From positions 77,258,054-77,322,053 of the forward strand of contig OX246737.1 in NCBI GenBank assembly GCA_945910005.1: a DNA stretch of 64,000 nt, in the 5' to 3' direction. The notes under the pieces were generated by a model. That model was not told the DNA's origin. It saw only the letters and a program-made list of their open reading frames with translations, and did no database searches. The position numbers were made by a program, and so were the translations under genes. Positions 55,241 to 64,000 of the stretch are shown here, piece by piece. This DNA is from Isoperla grammatica (Eukaryota > Arthropoda > Insecta > Plecoptera > Perlodidae). Position 1 is the stretch's first letter; each line of letters starts with the position of its first letter.

Positions 55241-56020
55241 GTACATTCCGAAACCTCCTGAAATGATGGGGTTCCAGCATCAGCTAGCACGTCCCAGCGT
55301 CACATTTTGTCAAGTGTTTCGGAACGCCTACAAGCGAAAAGATGGAGGAAATGCGCGCTAAAAATTTGTAATGAAATTAAAAACAATATTCTAATCGTTT
55401 CCCAATAATAACGAATACATCATGAAAGATAATAAAATCCTGCAATGCGTGGTATAAATAACGGTCAAATTATATAATTCCTGACAATTTGACGAGCTTT
55501 TAAATTATTGCATTTTGAAAATGCCGCCATGATTGGTGAATAGAACACTCAAAATAGACTATAGATGCATTCTGGTGGCTAGAAAATAAACTTCTATTAG
55601 GAGTGGTTAAGCTGTCAATTTTCATTGTTGTTTTATTGTTATTATTCATCAATGGCGCTGAAAGGAGGTTGCTTAGCAGCGCTATCTATGTTAGTTTTGA
55701 GTCCTCTAATGCTGGCAGATGCCCTCGCTCGAACGGCTGGCGTTTTCATGATGCTGAATATGCTGGCGCAGAAAGTTACGGAACGTCCAGCCTATGATAT
55801 TCAGGAGGTTACGGAAGGGCCTCAGCACGGAAATGGCATATTCAGCTAGTTTCGGATGGTGCGTTGTTATTTGAATTTTCGTTTTTATTTTAAAGGTCAT
55901 TAACCAAAAATCTTATATTTACCCTAGGCCTATTTCATGAAGCATGTTTTGTACCCTTAATCTCATGATTCAATGCTGATTTCAATGCACACATTATGCC
56001 TACCTAGGCCTAGGTAGGCT
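55241..56020. other. Non-coding stretch with inverted CCGAAACCTCCTGAA pair
   Basis: ATTCCGAAACCTCCTGAA (55244) is inverted at 55798 (ATTCAGGAGGTTACGGAA), suggesting another decayed TIR element of about 570 bp. No coding supported. Confidence 0.4.
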
Positions 56021-56022
56021 TA

Positions 56023-56819
56023 AGCCTGTATTACACGGTCAAATTTTGCATTCAAGAAGTTGAACTCAATCTTGAATTCAAGATTTGATGAAAATAATTG
56101 AAGGAAACATTGAAAGTCCAGTTACACGGTTCAATTTGAGTAGGTGTGTAACTTGTGTCCTGATTGGTGGAATTCCGTAGGCTTAGGCCTATTCCCGTTC
56201 CCGCGTATTCTAAGCCTAGGCCTAGGGCCTAGGTCCGTATGCATGCATTTGTATTTTATTTCTCTGCAATTGACATACATAATATACATATAGGAATTGT
56301 CATTCATAGTTCAGTAGTAGGACTACATAGTACTTACATTATTGAGCTTAAGCCCACTGACATTACTAAACCTGGCCTAGCGCCTAGGCCTAGGTAACCA
56401 ACCATAACCTTAATGTTCATTCAGATGGCTAGCCTAGGGTTCTAAATTGTAACAAGTCAAATTAGTTTATTACCAATTATGGTAATCTGGCGATGGCATC
56501 GCGTACAAACAAGGCTCATTTATATAACCACTTCATAGGCTATATAACCTCGTTGGGTTAGGTTATGTTTGCGTTTAGTTTTGGCCGAAGCCTCTGGAGT
56601 GCACCAGTGCAGGTGAAGGTTGATCCTGATTGGTTGGTTTCCTTCAAGTTTGATGGAAATTAGAGCATGCGCTAATTGAAAAAAGTTGAAGTCAACATTG
56701 AATTCAAGTCTTGAGCTCAATTTTTTTCATTCAAGTTTGGCGATTACACGGTCAAATTCGTTGAACTCAAGATTGAATTCAACTTCTTGAATGAAAAATT
56801 TGACCGTGTAATACAGGCT
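56023..56819. mobile_element. TTA-flanked TIR element (PIF/Harbinger-like MITE)
   Basis: AGCCTGTATTACACGGTCAA and its inverse TTGACCGTGTAATACAGGCT end a 797-bp element, with TTA outside each (56020-56022, 56820-56822). A 3-bp TWA duplication is typical of PIF/Harbinger. Internal repeats of TTGAATTCAA; no transposase. Confidence 0.82.
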
Positions 56820-56880
56820 TTAGATGGGTTGAGGCCTTAAGCCTAGTTTACGATTGGCGTCAACTTGAATCGTCAACTGG

Positions 56881-57575
56881 AGGTTTGTTCAGTTGACCCG
56901 CTCCAAACAGATTAGAGCAATATAGAGCTGTGCGGAAATACGTCATACGAACAGGAAGTAGGGCGTTCCCAGCAGAAAAGATCAGATGTTCTTGTTTTGA
57001 CAGCTGAACGCCAGCGCAGTGTTTACGCGTCAAATTCAAACTAGTGGGTCTAGTAGTAGCATTTATTTAGCATAATAGCTGTTAATATTTGTTAATGTCT
57101 GTTAATAATAATAATTGTTATTTATAGACAGTCTAAAACAGTAGGTATTAATCGTGAAACCAGGTCTAGGCGTAGGCCTAGGGGGTGCCTAGCCTATAGG
57201 CCTATAGCCTACCTAGCTTGTAAAATAAACAATATATTAGGCATTTGCGTACACCTACCTGGTACTTGGTAGAAATGGCAATCATCCTGCACAATTGGAT
57301 AGCCGTTTTCATCTGTTACGATTATCAGACTCGTCGGACCTTGCGTAGAGGTTATGTAGGCCTAACACGTAAGATTTAAAATCCCGCGCAATTCAGCTCT
57401 GCTCGAGTCTGATCCTCCCTTTTCAATCGAGCAGGCCGAACATGTTCGACCTGCTCGATATCGAGTAGCTTGTGTCAACTGAACAGCCACCGAACAGCTC
57501 AAGTTTGTCAGCTGAACAGCCATTTCTGTTTTTTTCTGCTCTGATCTGTTTGGAACGAGTCAACTGAACAAACCT
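56881..57575. mobile_element. TIR element (AGGTTTGTTCAGTTGAC ends)
   Basis: AGGTTTGTTCAGTTGACCCG is inverted as GAGTCAACTGAACAAACCT; the pairing extends through CCAAACAGAT / ATCTGTTTGG. 695 bp, no coding. Internal TTCAGCTGACA-like words repeat. Target duplication not resolved. Confidence 0.7.
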
Positions 57576-57710
57576 AGATTCACGCTAACGTTTTTGATTC
57601 ACGATTCGACGGCAACTGAAGGCGTCGGTACTCATCGGTGAACTTCGTGGATCTTCGTTATTGCACGGCCATCTCTACAACTCTACACGTTGTTCCCGTG
57701 GTTGTGATGC

Positions 57711-57795
57711 AAGGTCCTCTTGATCTAAGCCTAGCGGAGGCCTCTCGAACTCCCAGTTCGACGAGCCTCCGCTAGGCGGAGATCAAGAGGACCTT
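57711..57795. repeat. AAGGTCC hairpin, 85 bp, near-perfect
   Basis: AAGGTCCTCTTGATCT and GCCTAGCGGAGG on one arm pair with CCTCCGCTAGGC and AGATCAAGAGGACCTT on the other. The loop contains a second palindrome, TCGAACTCCCAGTTCGA. Best-preserved member of a family with copies at 34214 and 53286. Confidence 0.85.
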
Positions 57796-57867
57796 GTTGT
57801 GGTGTAATGGTCGGTATTATAATATCTTTGGTCTACACACATTAGCACGGCGTAAGACCATACCTTA

Positions 57868-60745
57868 CTAACTAGCTGCGCTAGAATACTGGACACTGCC
57901 GTGAAATAGTGGCGAAAAGCCGACACTAGCGCCACTACCGGAGCGGTTCGATCGAAATTGATTGCTTAGGTTCAAAGCAGTAGTAAATTAATGTGCTGGC
58001 CCCCCGCACGTGACTTTTTCGACAATGTGTCGCTACAGTTTTCGGCGCCAGGCCTTTGGCTACACGTGGGTATATTTTTTGAGTTTATAAGTCCCACCCT
58101 TCACCCCCTCCCGACGTGTTTTATGTTGAATTGCGTGCGATTTCAACGCTCCGGTTTTGCGGGAAAAATTGTAAAAAATTCAAATATTTTTTTTTTTAAT
58201 TTTTCGAATACTGTTGATCGCAAGTCAATTGAATGACGCATCTTTTTGTATTTATTTTTTGAATTTTTATGGTCCTGTTTAAAAGTTACGGGCACCCAAC
58301 GACGAAAGATTTTCGAAATTTGGATTGGACGATTTTGGTACGTTTTTAACGCGTCACATTCGAACGGCCCTGCCTGTCGAACCAAATAAGATGTACCATT
58401 CGTTTTTGTATTGTTACCGTCGGTTACTATCTGGTTAACTAGGATTTGGAAATTTTTCGAATCGTTCCGGAACGTTTGGCACACGGATCGTGTACATTTG
58501 GTCGCGTGCGTTTTTTAAAAGGAGCGGGGACACTTTTCTCCCACATTTTTGATTTTCGAACTTACTCAACTTTTTCATTTTTAAGGACAAAGTTAAATCT
58601 GGATTATAGTTGGTCAATTTTTTTAATTTCGTCCCGGATGCTTAGTTATGGGCACTTTTCCATTTTCTCTACACGGTTTCAGTTTTGATTGTTTTGCGTC
58701 AAGTTGGTACTTTCGAAATGGGTTTTTTTTCTTTGTCCCGATACTGAACACTCTATCGTACAGGGGCATGAAACAACATTTTCAAAAAGTCACCCTTACA
58801 CTGAATGACAGACGTTCGCGCAACGCATTTTTCACGGCGTTAAGAAAACACGCATACAAAAGTTTTCTTTTTGTATATCAAAAGTATTATAAATACGTCA
58901 TATAACAAATAATTGTGTTTAGTAGTAATAAATGGACATTTTTCTATTTGAAAACGTTACTTTAAAACATTAGACTTTACGGGTGTCCGAGTTATGGTGC
59001 TTTAACAGATTTCATCCGTCTCGTATTTTTGCCGGTATTTGTCTATGAGAATTTTTCAATGTCTTAAAAAAGCATGTTGGAGTTTTTTCAAATTTTTTTC
59101 GACCACTTTTATGAAATTTCAAGGCTATTGACAACATATTGAACGTACCCGGACGTACCCGGCACGTACCGTCTCTGACATGATTGATCGACTCTGGATA
59201 TTTGTGTAATTTTGTTCATTGATTTTCAGTTTTGAACGTCCCCCGAATGTCCCGTTTTGAGCTCGGACAACCCGTTTTGGTATCATATGAAAGTGCGTTT
59301 TAATACCTTTCAGAACATGTGCAGTTTGTTGACGTCACACGTACCGGGACGTACCGGGAAGCTTTTGAACGTGCAAAATTCAACTTTTTTGTTTTTGACC
59401 GCCCAAAGTACGAATTTGTTATGAATTTTTTCGGAATTTTTCATCGGAATTACTTTTCCCTATTCTTTATGAAATATGTTTAGTTTTTAATTTATCGAAA
59501 AAGCTCAAAACACGACGACGGGGGGGTGCCGTGTACATCGATGTAATATGAAGAAAATAAATTTCGACACTCACTTTTGTCATTGATGGCTTATTGTGGG
59601 CGACAAGTTTGACTTATTGACTTTGTGTTAACTTTTATAGAAAGCGTGATTCAATATTAAATATTTGAGCTTTTTAATTCACCGAAAAAGCTCAACCCGG
59701 ACTTTTTATAGGCGCCCGTGTTACACGATGCTTAACGAATAAATTGCCCAATGTTGTAGCATAGTATATAGAGTTCAAGTGTCCAGTGCCATATGGGTCC
59801 GCGATTCGAATCCCTTAATTTTCATGTTTCTCTCTTTACTTAAGTATCCACGACAGTTTTACATGGTACATGTACTTTTTGTACTTTATTTTTTTTGTAC
59901 TTTAATTTTTTATTTCTTTTTTCAAAATCACACAATTTTCAAGTTTCGTTCTTTACCTAAGTATCTACTACAGTTTTACATGAAATGTACGCAGACATAC
60001 TTGAAAATTTTTCATCCACTTTAACATTTTTCAACATGACAAATTTTTTTTCGTAATTAATTTTTTTTCTCTTTTCCACAATTTTCAAGTTTTCCAAAAA
60101 GTGACTGATACAATAAGTTAATATGGCGGTAACCTATATTTGGCCCTGGGTAGAATAGGCCCAGAGTGACTCTGCTAGTCGTAAGAGCAGTCCTTGGGCA
60201 GGCACGCGGGTTGAGATTTTGTACAGAATATTAGAAAGATACAATAATGAGTGAAGCTGATGCTATTGAGAGGCATGTGGCCTTCATAATAATAAAGGGT
60301 TAATTCAAGTAGATACATTTTAAAGCCTGTATTGACAAATCATCACAACCTCCCCCCCACCCCCCTCCTTTCACCGATAGCTTGTCCACATACCAGCAAT
60401 AAATAATGAGTCGATGATCATTCCGCCTGCAGAACGTATAAATTATGCTTTCATGCAATACACATAGTTTGTTGTGGTTTCTAGTTAACCTATATATATA
60501 TCTCGGTCTTCTTAAGTAGTGGATCAATGAGAATGTTTGTTGTAATGTTCCAAATTAAAACGTAAGTGCCGAGCTCGCGTCAAACCATATGCTACTTCGC
60601 TGACTCTTATGGGAAGCGCCATAGTAAATTCATATTTGCCGCGCAGCGATCGAACCGCTCCGACAGAATGCGCTACTTTCGCCGTTCGCCGCCTTCTTAC
60701 ATGCTAAACACCGCGATTGTCCTGTATTCTAGCGCAGCTGCTTGT
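57868..60745. mobile_element. Unidentified 2.9-kb element with imperfect inverted ends
   Basis: CTGCGCTAGAATACTGGACA with GGAGCGGTTCGATCG further in (left, 57868-57956) is matched in inverse at the right (CGATCGAACCGCTCC at 60647, then TGTCCTGTATTCTAGCGCAG ending about 60738). The interior is T-rich on the plus strand with frequent TTCGAA/TTTTCG and repeated ACGTACC(C/G)GG words (59155-59165, 59341-59358). A 50-bp module (TTTACTTAAGTATCC) recurs about 115 bp apart at 59837 and 59952. I find no recognisable protein. Confidence 0.5.
59755..59816 (+). repeat. tRNA-like sequence
   Basis: TAGCATAGTATATAGAG resembles an A box and GCGATTCGAATCCC a strong B box, 40-45 bp apart. No convincing acceptor stem; a SINE head or tRNA pseudogene is more likely than a tRNA gene. 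Confidence 0.4.
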
Positions 60746-61407
60746 ATTGAACAATAGGGAAGTCTCACGCATTTTTTTTATTTGCTTTCTGGTTACCTTA
60801 AGTTAAAGTAAACGGGAACTAATTGGTTTCGGCTCGAAAGGTGCATTAACATCGCTTTAACAGCAAGTCAAAGATATTGCTGTCAAAACACGCTCAGAAA
60901 CGAACCTGCGCCATCTTGCTCGTGATTAAAAGGTTCTGACGTCATATGTCAGTAAACAATTTTATATCATACAAATACGGTTGTTTTAGTTGTCGCCATA
61001 GAGTCCGCCAAAGTCAAGGCGGGAACCCGTTTCCGTGCAAAGCCCGTGCACTGCCCATTTAAAATAACCCGTGGTGTTTTTTCAAACACCTATATCTCAG
61101 TAAATATACATATTTAACTCATATGTTCTATGTTACGTGCAGCACTAACTCTTTATTGAGGCATTATTCACAACCAAACATCGACAAACTTGATAGAATT
61201 TTAATAATTACGAGTTATTACTCCAAAAGTGCGATTACAACGTTGCAATTTAAGTCGGAGAGACAAGGTTCTGGCGCACGCCAGAGCCTTACGTATCGCA
61301 CCATCTGGAGTCGCTGTATTAGATGTTGCCAGACATCGTCTTATTTGTTATTGGCTGTTCAAAAGCTCTCCCCACAGCCTTCTCGACGGGTCAATAGGGG
61401 GTCAATA

Positions 61408-62868
61408 GGGAATGCAAGTGCGCCAAAAAGTAACTACTTCCGGTTCAAGCTTGTTTTCACGGGATAGGAAAATAACATGTAAAATAGAAACGTTGGCCTA
61501 GAATGTGCTCCCATTTATTCCCTATTTTATATTACCCAATAATAAGGGTATCGGATTAACCGTGAATTATTTGTTTCTTTATGATAATTTTTGTAAGATC
61601 CAGTATTTGATACAATTTAAACTGTAGCAAGTTATCCGAATGTCTACACAATGCTGCTTGCAACATCTACGCAAATTGAGCCAACCGAGCTATGCTGAAG
61701 CTCGCGCTACCACGAAGTTAGACAACGTTGTACGAAGACGGGCTGTACTATGTTGCCAAGCGTATTGCACAGCCTTCACAGCACATATAGGTGGCGTTCG
61801 CAATGTTTACTTCGCACTGACATTCTGTGTGTTGCTAGGATACTTGACGTGTTCTTCGTCAGTTGATGGTCAGTTGTTTTTATTGCCGTTTCTTGTTTGA
61901 CAGATGTTTGACAGAAGTTAATTTCACGTGGGGGAAAGGTAGCGGCGTTTTATCTGACGCTCGTGTTCGACTGATTTAACTTGTAATATTATTTATGAAC
62001 ACCTATTACCGATAGCAAGAGACATTGACACTGAAAACATTACTAAGAGATCTTTCAGAGTAGAAATATGTGTTCCCTATGCCTTTAGAGTATGATAATA
62101 TGCAGACAGACAAGGGTAGGTCGTCCGTAGCCTAGGCCTATGAGCAGATGACTAGGGTCCTAGGGCTAACCTAATCAACCTCGAGTTTGGCACACACTTT
62201 GTGAATGGAAAGTAATAATTTCGTAAAAGCTTAAATAGGAAAAACCAGCTATTATCGGAACACTCTTCGTTGCCCCTCAATTACTTGCTCGATCCAAACT
62301 GCAACCAAACGTGGTACCTCGAAGTGTCAGCTGTCTGTTGTTGACATTTTCAAGTGGCCTGCGGTAGGCGGGACTAACCTAACCTATAACTTCGCGGGAA
62401 ATTAAAAGTATTTCAAACGGTAAATGGTTGTAATACGTTTTTGCTAAGTATTTATATATAAATTTAGCCTTCAATTTGGAACACACTTGTACTAAATGTT
62501 TCAATTAATTATTTTAAATCTGAAGAAGCACGGGTCCGCCATGTTGAATAAATCCCAGTCCGCAGCCTGCTACTGCTACTTGATCTTGTCACGGACAAGA
62601 CTGTGAAGTGCACTGTGTGGCAACGCCGCCTCGGTTTGCAGAAGTTTCGATAACACCAAATAATTTAAAAAGTGTCACACTTTTAAATTCACAAAAATTT
62701 AGAGTATATTTTGAACAATCAGTGTTCACAACGGCATAACTTTGAAACTAACTGTTTGAACAGGAAAGATGGCATACACGTTCAAACTTCAGCGCCCATG
62801 CTAATCTTATGGACCTAAAATATGAGTTTGAACCGGAAGTAGTTACTTTTTGGCGCACTTGCATTCCC
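61408..62868. mobile_element. TA-flanked TIR element, 1461 bp
   Basis: GGGAATGCAAGTGCGCC and its inverse GGCGCACTTGCATTCCC end the element; pairing runs on through AAAAAGTAACTACTTCCGG for over 35 bp. TA lies outside each end. Repeat S copy 1 at 52701 is the empty site. No transposase is seen; instead it carries a captured inverse piece of repeat S. Confidence 0.82.
61823..62140 (-). repeat. Repeat S fragment captured inside the TA-flanked element
   Basis: Inverse of 52750-53060: TTGCTAGGATACTTGACGTG at 61833 and GACAAGGGTAGGTCGTCCGT at 62109. It is more diverged than the co-linear S copies. Confidence 0.75.
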
Positions 62869-63666
62869 TATAGGGTCAATATTATTTTAAGACAAATTCA
62901 TCAATAAAAGCTAAGACTGACAGACCGTAAATAACAGCTACGGACGACCTACCCTTGTCTCTCTGCATGTTGTCGTATCCTAAAGGCACGGGGAACACAT
63001 ATTACTACTCTGAAAGATTTCTTTGTAATGTTTTCAGTGTCAATGTTTCTTGATATCGTTAATAAGGTTTTATAAATAATATTACAAACTAAATCAGTCG
63101 AACACGCCATATTTCCCCGCGTGAAATTAACTTCTGTCAAACACGATCACGGCAATAAAGACAACTGACCATCAACTCACGAAGAAACACGTCAAGTATC
63201 CTAGCAACACACAGAAGTCACCGCTTTGTCGTAGTGTATTTTCATTTTGACAGGTGGACCGCATTTTTCGGTGCTGCGCTCTGGTGGTTGAGCTTTCAAA
63301 GATCCCCATTGCATCTGCAGTCGTTAGAGTGCAACTTTACACGTGCCCACTCTGTAAGGCATATCGACCTCGGTCAACTAGTTTCGGTTCTTCTTTAAAA
63401 AACTCAAAAATTGTTGATAGCAAAACTGCGATGATCACGAATCACGATGTAAACAACCCACACAACAATGGGCGTCTCAGCTCAAAACTGAAGTAGGTAG
63501 CAGCACCTGTCCTTAAGGGTCTAAGTTTAAATTTAGACTATGATGGCATTGGCGGGACTCATAAGAAAGTATGCTCGCACTTGAAACCCTAATTTCTGTC
63601 CACTTTTAGAAAAATCTAGGCTATTGCTATAGGTAGTCCAATCGCGTCGTTAATAAAGAGGGGTGA

Positions 63667-63772
63667 TAACGGAAGACCTAAATGTTGGTGATTTTAGTGT
63701 TGCGACGTTAAAAGAGGAATTACGAAAGTGTGGTGCGGAAGTCACAGGCAGGAAGTGTGAATTGGTTGAAAG
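63667..63772 (+). CDS. SAP-domain exon (partial gene, continues beyond window)
   Basis: Plus-strand reading ITEDLNVGDFSVATLKEELR followed by KCGAEVTGRKCELVER, matching the SAP helix-turn-helix (a DNA-binding motif of about 35 residues; LKEEL, then G, GRK and LVER). The exon ends AAAG|GTATAT, a good splice donor, at 63772 in phase 2. No Met is seen in frame: TAA codons lie just upstream at about 63650, so either an upstream exon joins here or the start is non-canonical. Many marine invertebrate proteins of unknown function begin with such a SAP motif, often mobile-element related; the identity of this gene is unknown. Confidence 0.55.
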
Positions 63773-64000
63773 GTATATTTTGTTCATTAATTTTACTTCA
63801 TTCCCATCACAGAATGTCACTGGTCTTTGACCATATTTCAAACCCAATGCTTTGACCACAATGCAATCGCGTCTAGGCCTACTTGCTTTTAAACATTCAC
63901 AAGAGTTAGCCAAGGGCATGGGTCTAATTAGGTTATACTGACTGTAACCAAAGATGACTGGTAATCTATGATATAACCAAAAAACTACATTGAGGATATA
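63773..64000 (+). other. Putative intron after SAP exon
   Basis: Begins GTATATTTTG; no further exon is seen before the window ends. Confidence 0.4.

Larger units (their letters stand above)
60995..63458 (+). repeat. Composite R-S repeat, interrupted
   Basis: Repeat R (60995-61400) is followed directly by the start of S (CTCCCCACAGCCTTCTCGAC at 61368), then a 1.46-kb insertion, then the rest of S (62871-63458). R and S are therefore two parts of one element of about 1 kb. Confidence 0.75.

Noticed and set aside
58143..58484. 113-codon minus-strand frame MCQTFRND...
   Set aside because: No domain resemblance; lies in T-rich sequence where minus-strand Lys/Asn-rich frames are expected.
59755..59816. 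Functional tRNA gene
   Set aside because: Good B box but no acceptor stem or anticodon arm that I could fold by eye.

Overview
This is eukaryotic, animal-type DNA. The only cellular-gene exons I can support are a THAP-plus-ZAD zinc-finger gene split by a GT-AG intron (minus strand, 7315 down to 4275, partial) and a SAP-domain exon at the right edge (63667-63772, partial). Almost everything else is repetitive: non-LTR retrotransposons, foldback and other inverted-repeat elements, MITEs, tRNA-headed SINE-like pieces, minisatellites and long homopolymer runs. The ZAD domain (most abundant in arthropods), a 2A-bearing APE-type LINE and the many TAGGCCTA-type strings fit an invertebrate, probably marine. 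I cannot name the species.

Layout. 0.2-4.2 kb: hAT-like terminus, LINE 3' tail, 40-bp minisatellite, poly-C and poly-G runs. 4.3-7.3 kb: THAP-ZAD gene, its intron filled by a Helitron-like repeat with a nested TIR element. 8.2-9.7 kb: a complete copy of that Helitron-like family. 10.2-14.1 kb: an RNase H-bearing LINE (minus) with an 11-bp target duplication. 14.2-24.8 kb: nested elements: a TIR element, a Harbinger-like element, a foldback element (16688-20662) with 1.5-kb arms made partly of exact 150-bp repeats and a CXC-domain gene end, and a second inverted-repeat element (21079-24577) carrying a hAT MITE, a solo LTR and a broken gene. 24.8-29.9 kb: a 2A-peptide LINE, then an unrelated AT-rich LINE fragment. 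30-38 kb: palindromes, a 36/72-bp minisatellite split by a hAT MITE, two TA-flanked MITEs, hairpins, a second complete Helitron-like copy and a perfect 250-bp tandem duplication. 38.9-45.0 kb: a second large inverted duplication. 46-50.5 kb: CA microsatellite, a 70-bp duplication and an intact 728-codon reverse transcriptase ORF inserted into repeat R. 51-57.8 kb: a THAP relic, repeats R and S, piggyBac-like, TA- and TTA-flanked MITEs, an AAGGTCC hairpin. 57.9-60.7 kb: an unidentified 2.9-kb element with imperfect inverted ends. 61-63.5 kb: an R-S repeat broken by a TA-flanked element. 63.7 kb: SAP exon.

Functionally the window is a transposon graveyard with some young pieces rather than a pathway. 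Several insertions can be placed exactly because target duplications are visible or an uninterrupted copy of the host repeat lies elsewhere in the window. The most unusual structures are the foldback with 2 x 4 exact 150-bp units, each holding a TGACGTCA site and a CTCF-like core; the THAP-ZAD architecture; the LINE whose ORF starts with a 2A motif; and a family of small AAGGTCC hairpins.

All calls come from reading the sequence; no similarity search was run.
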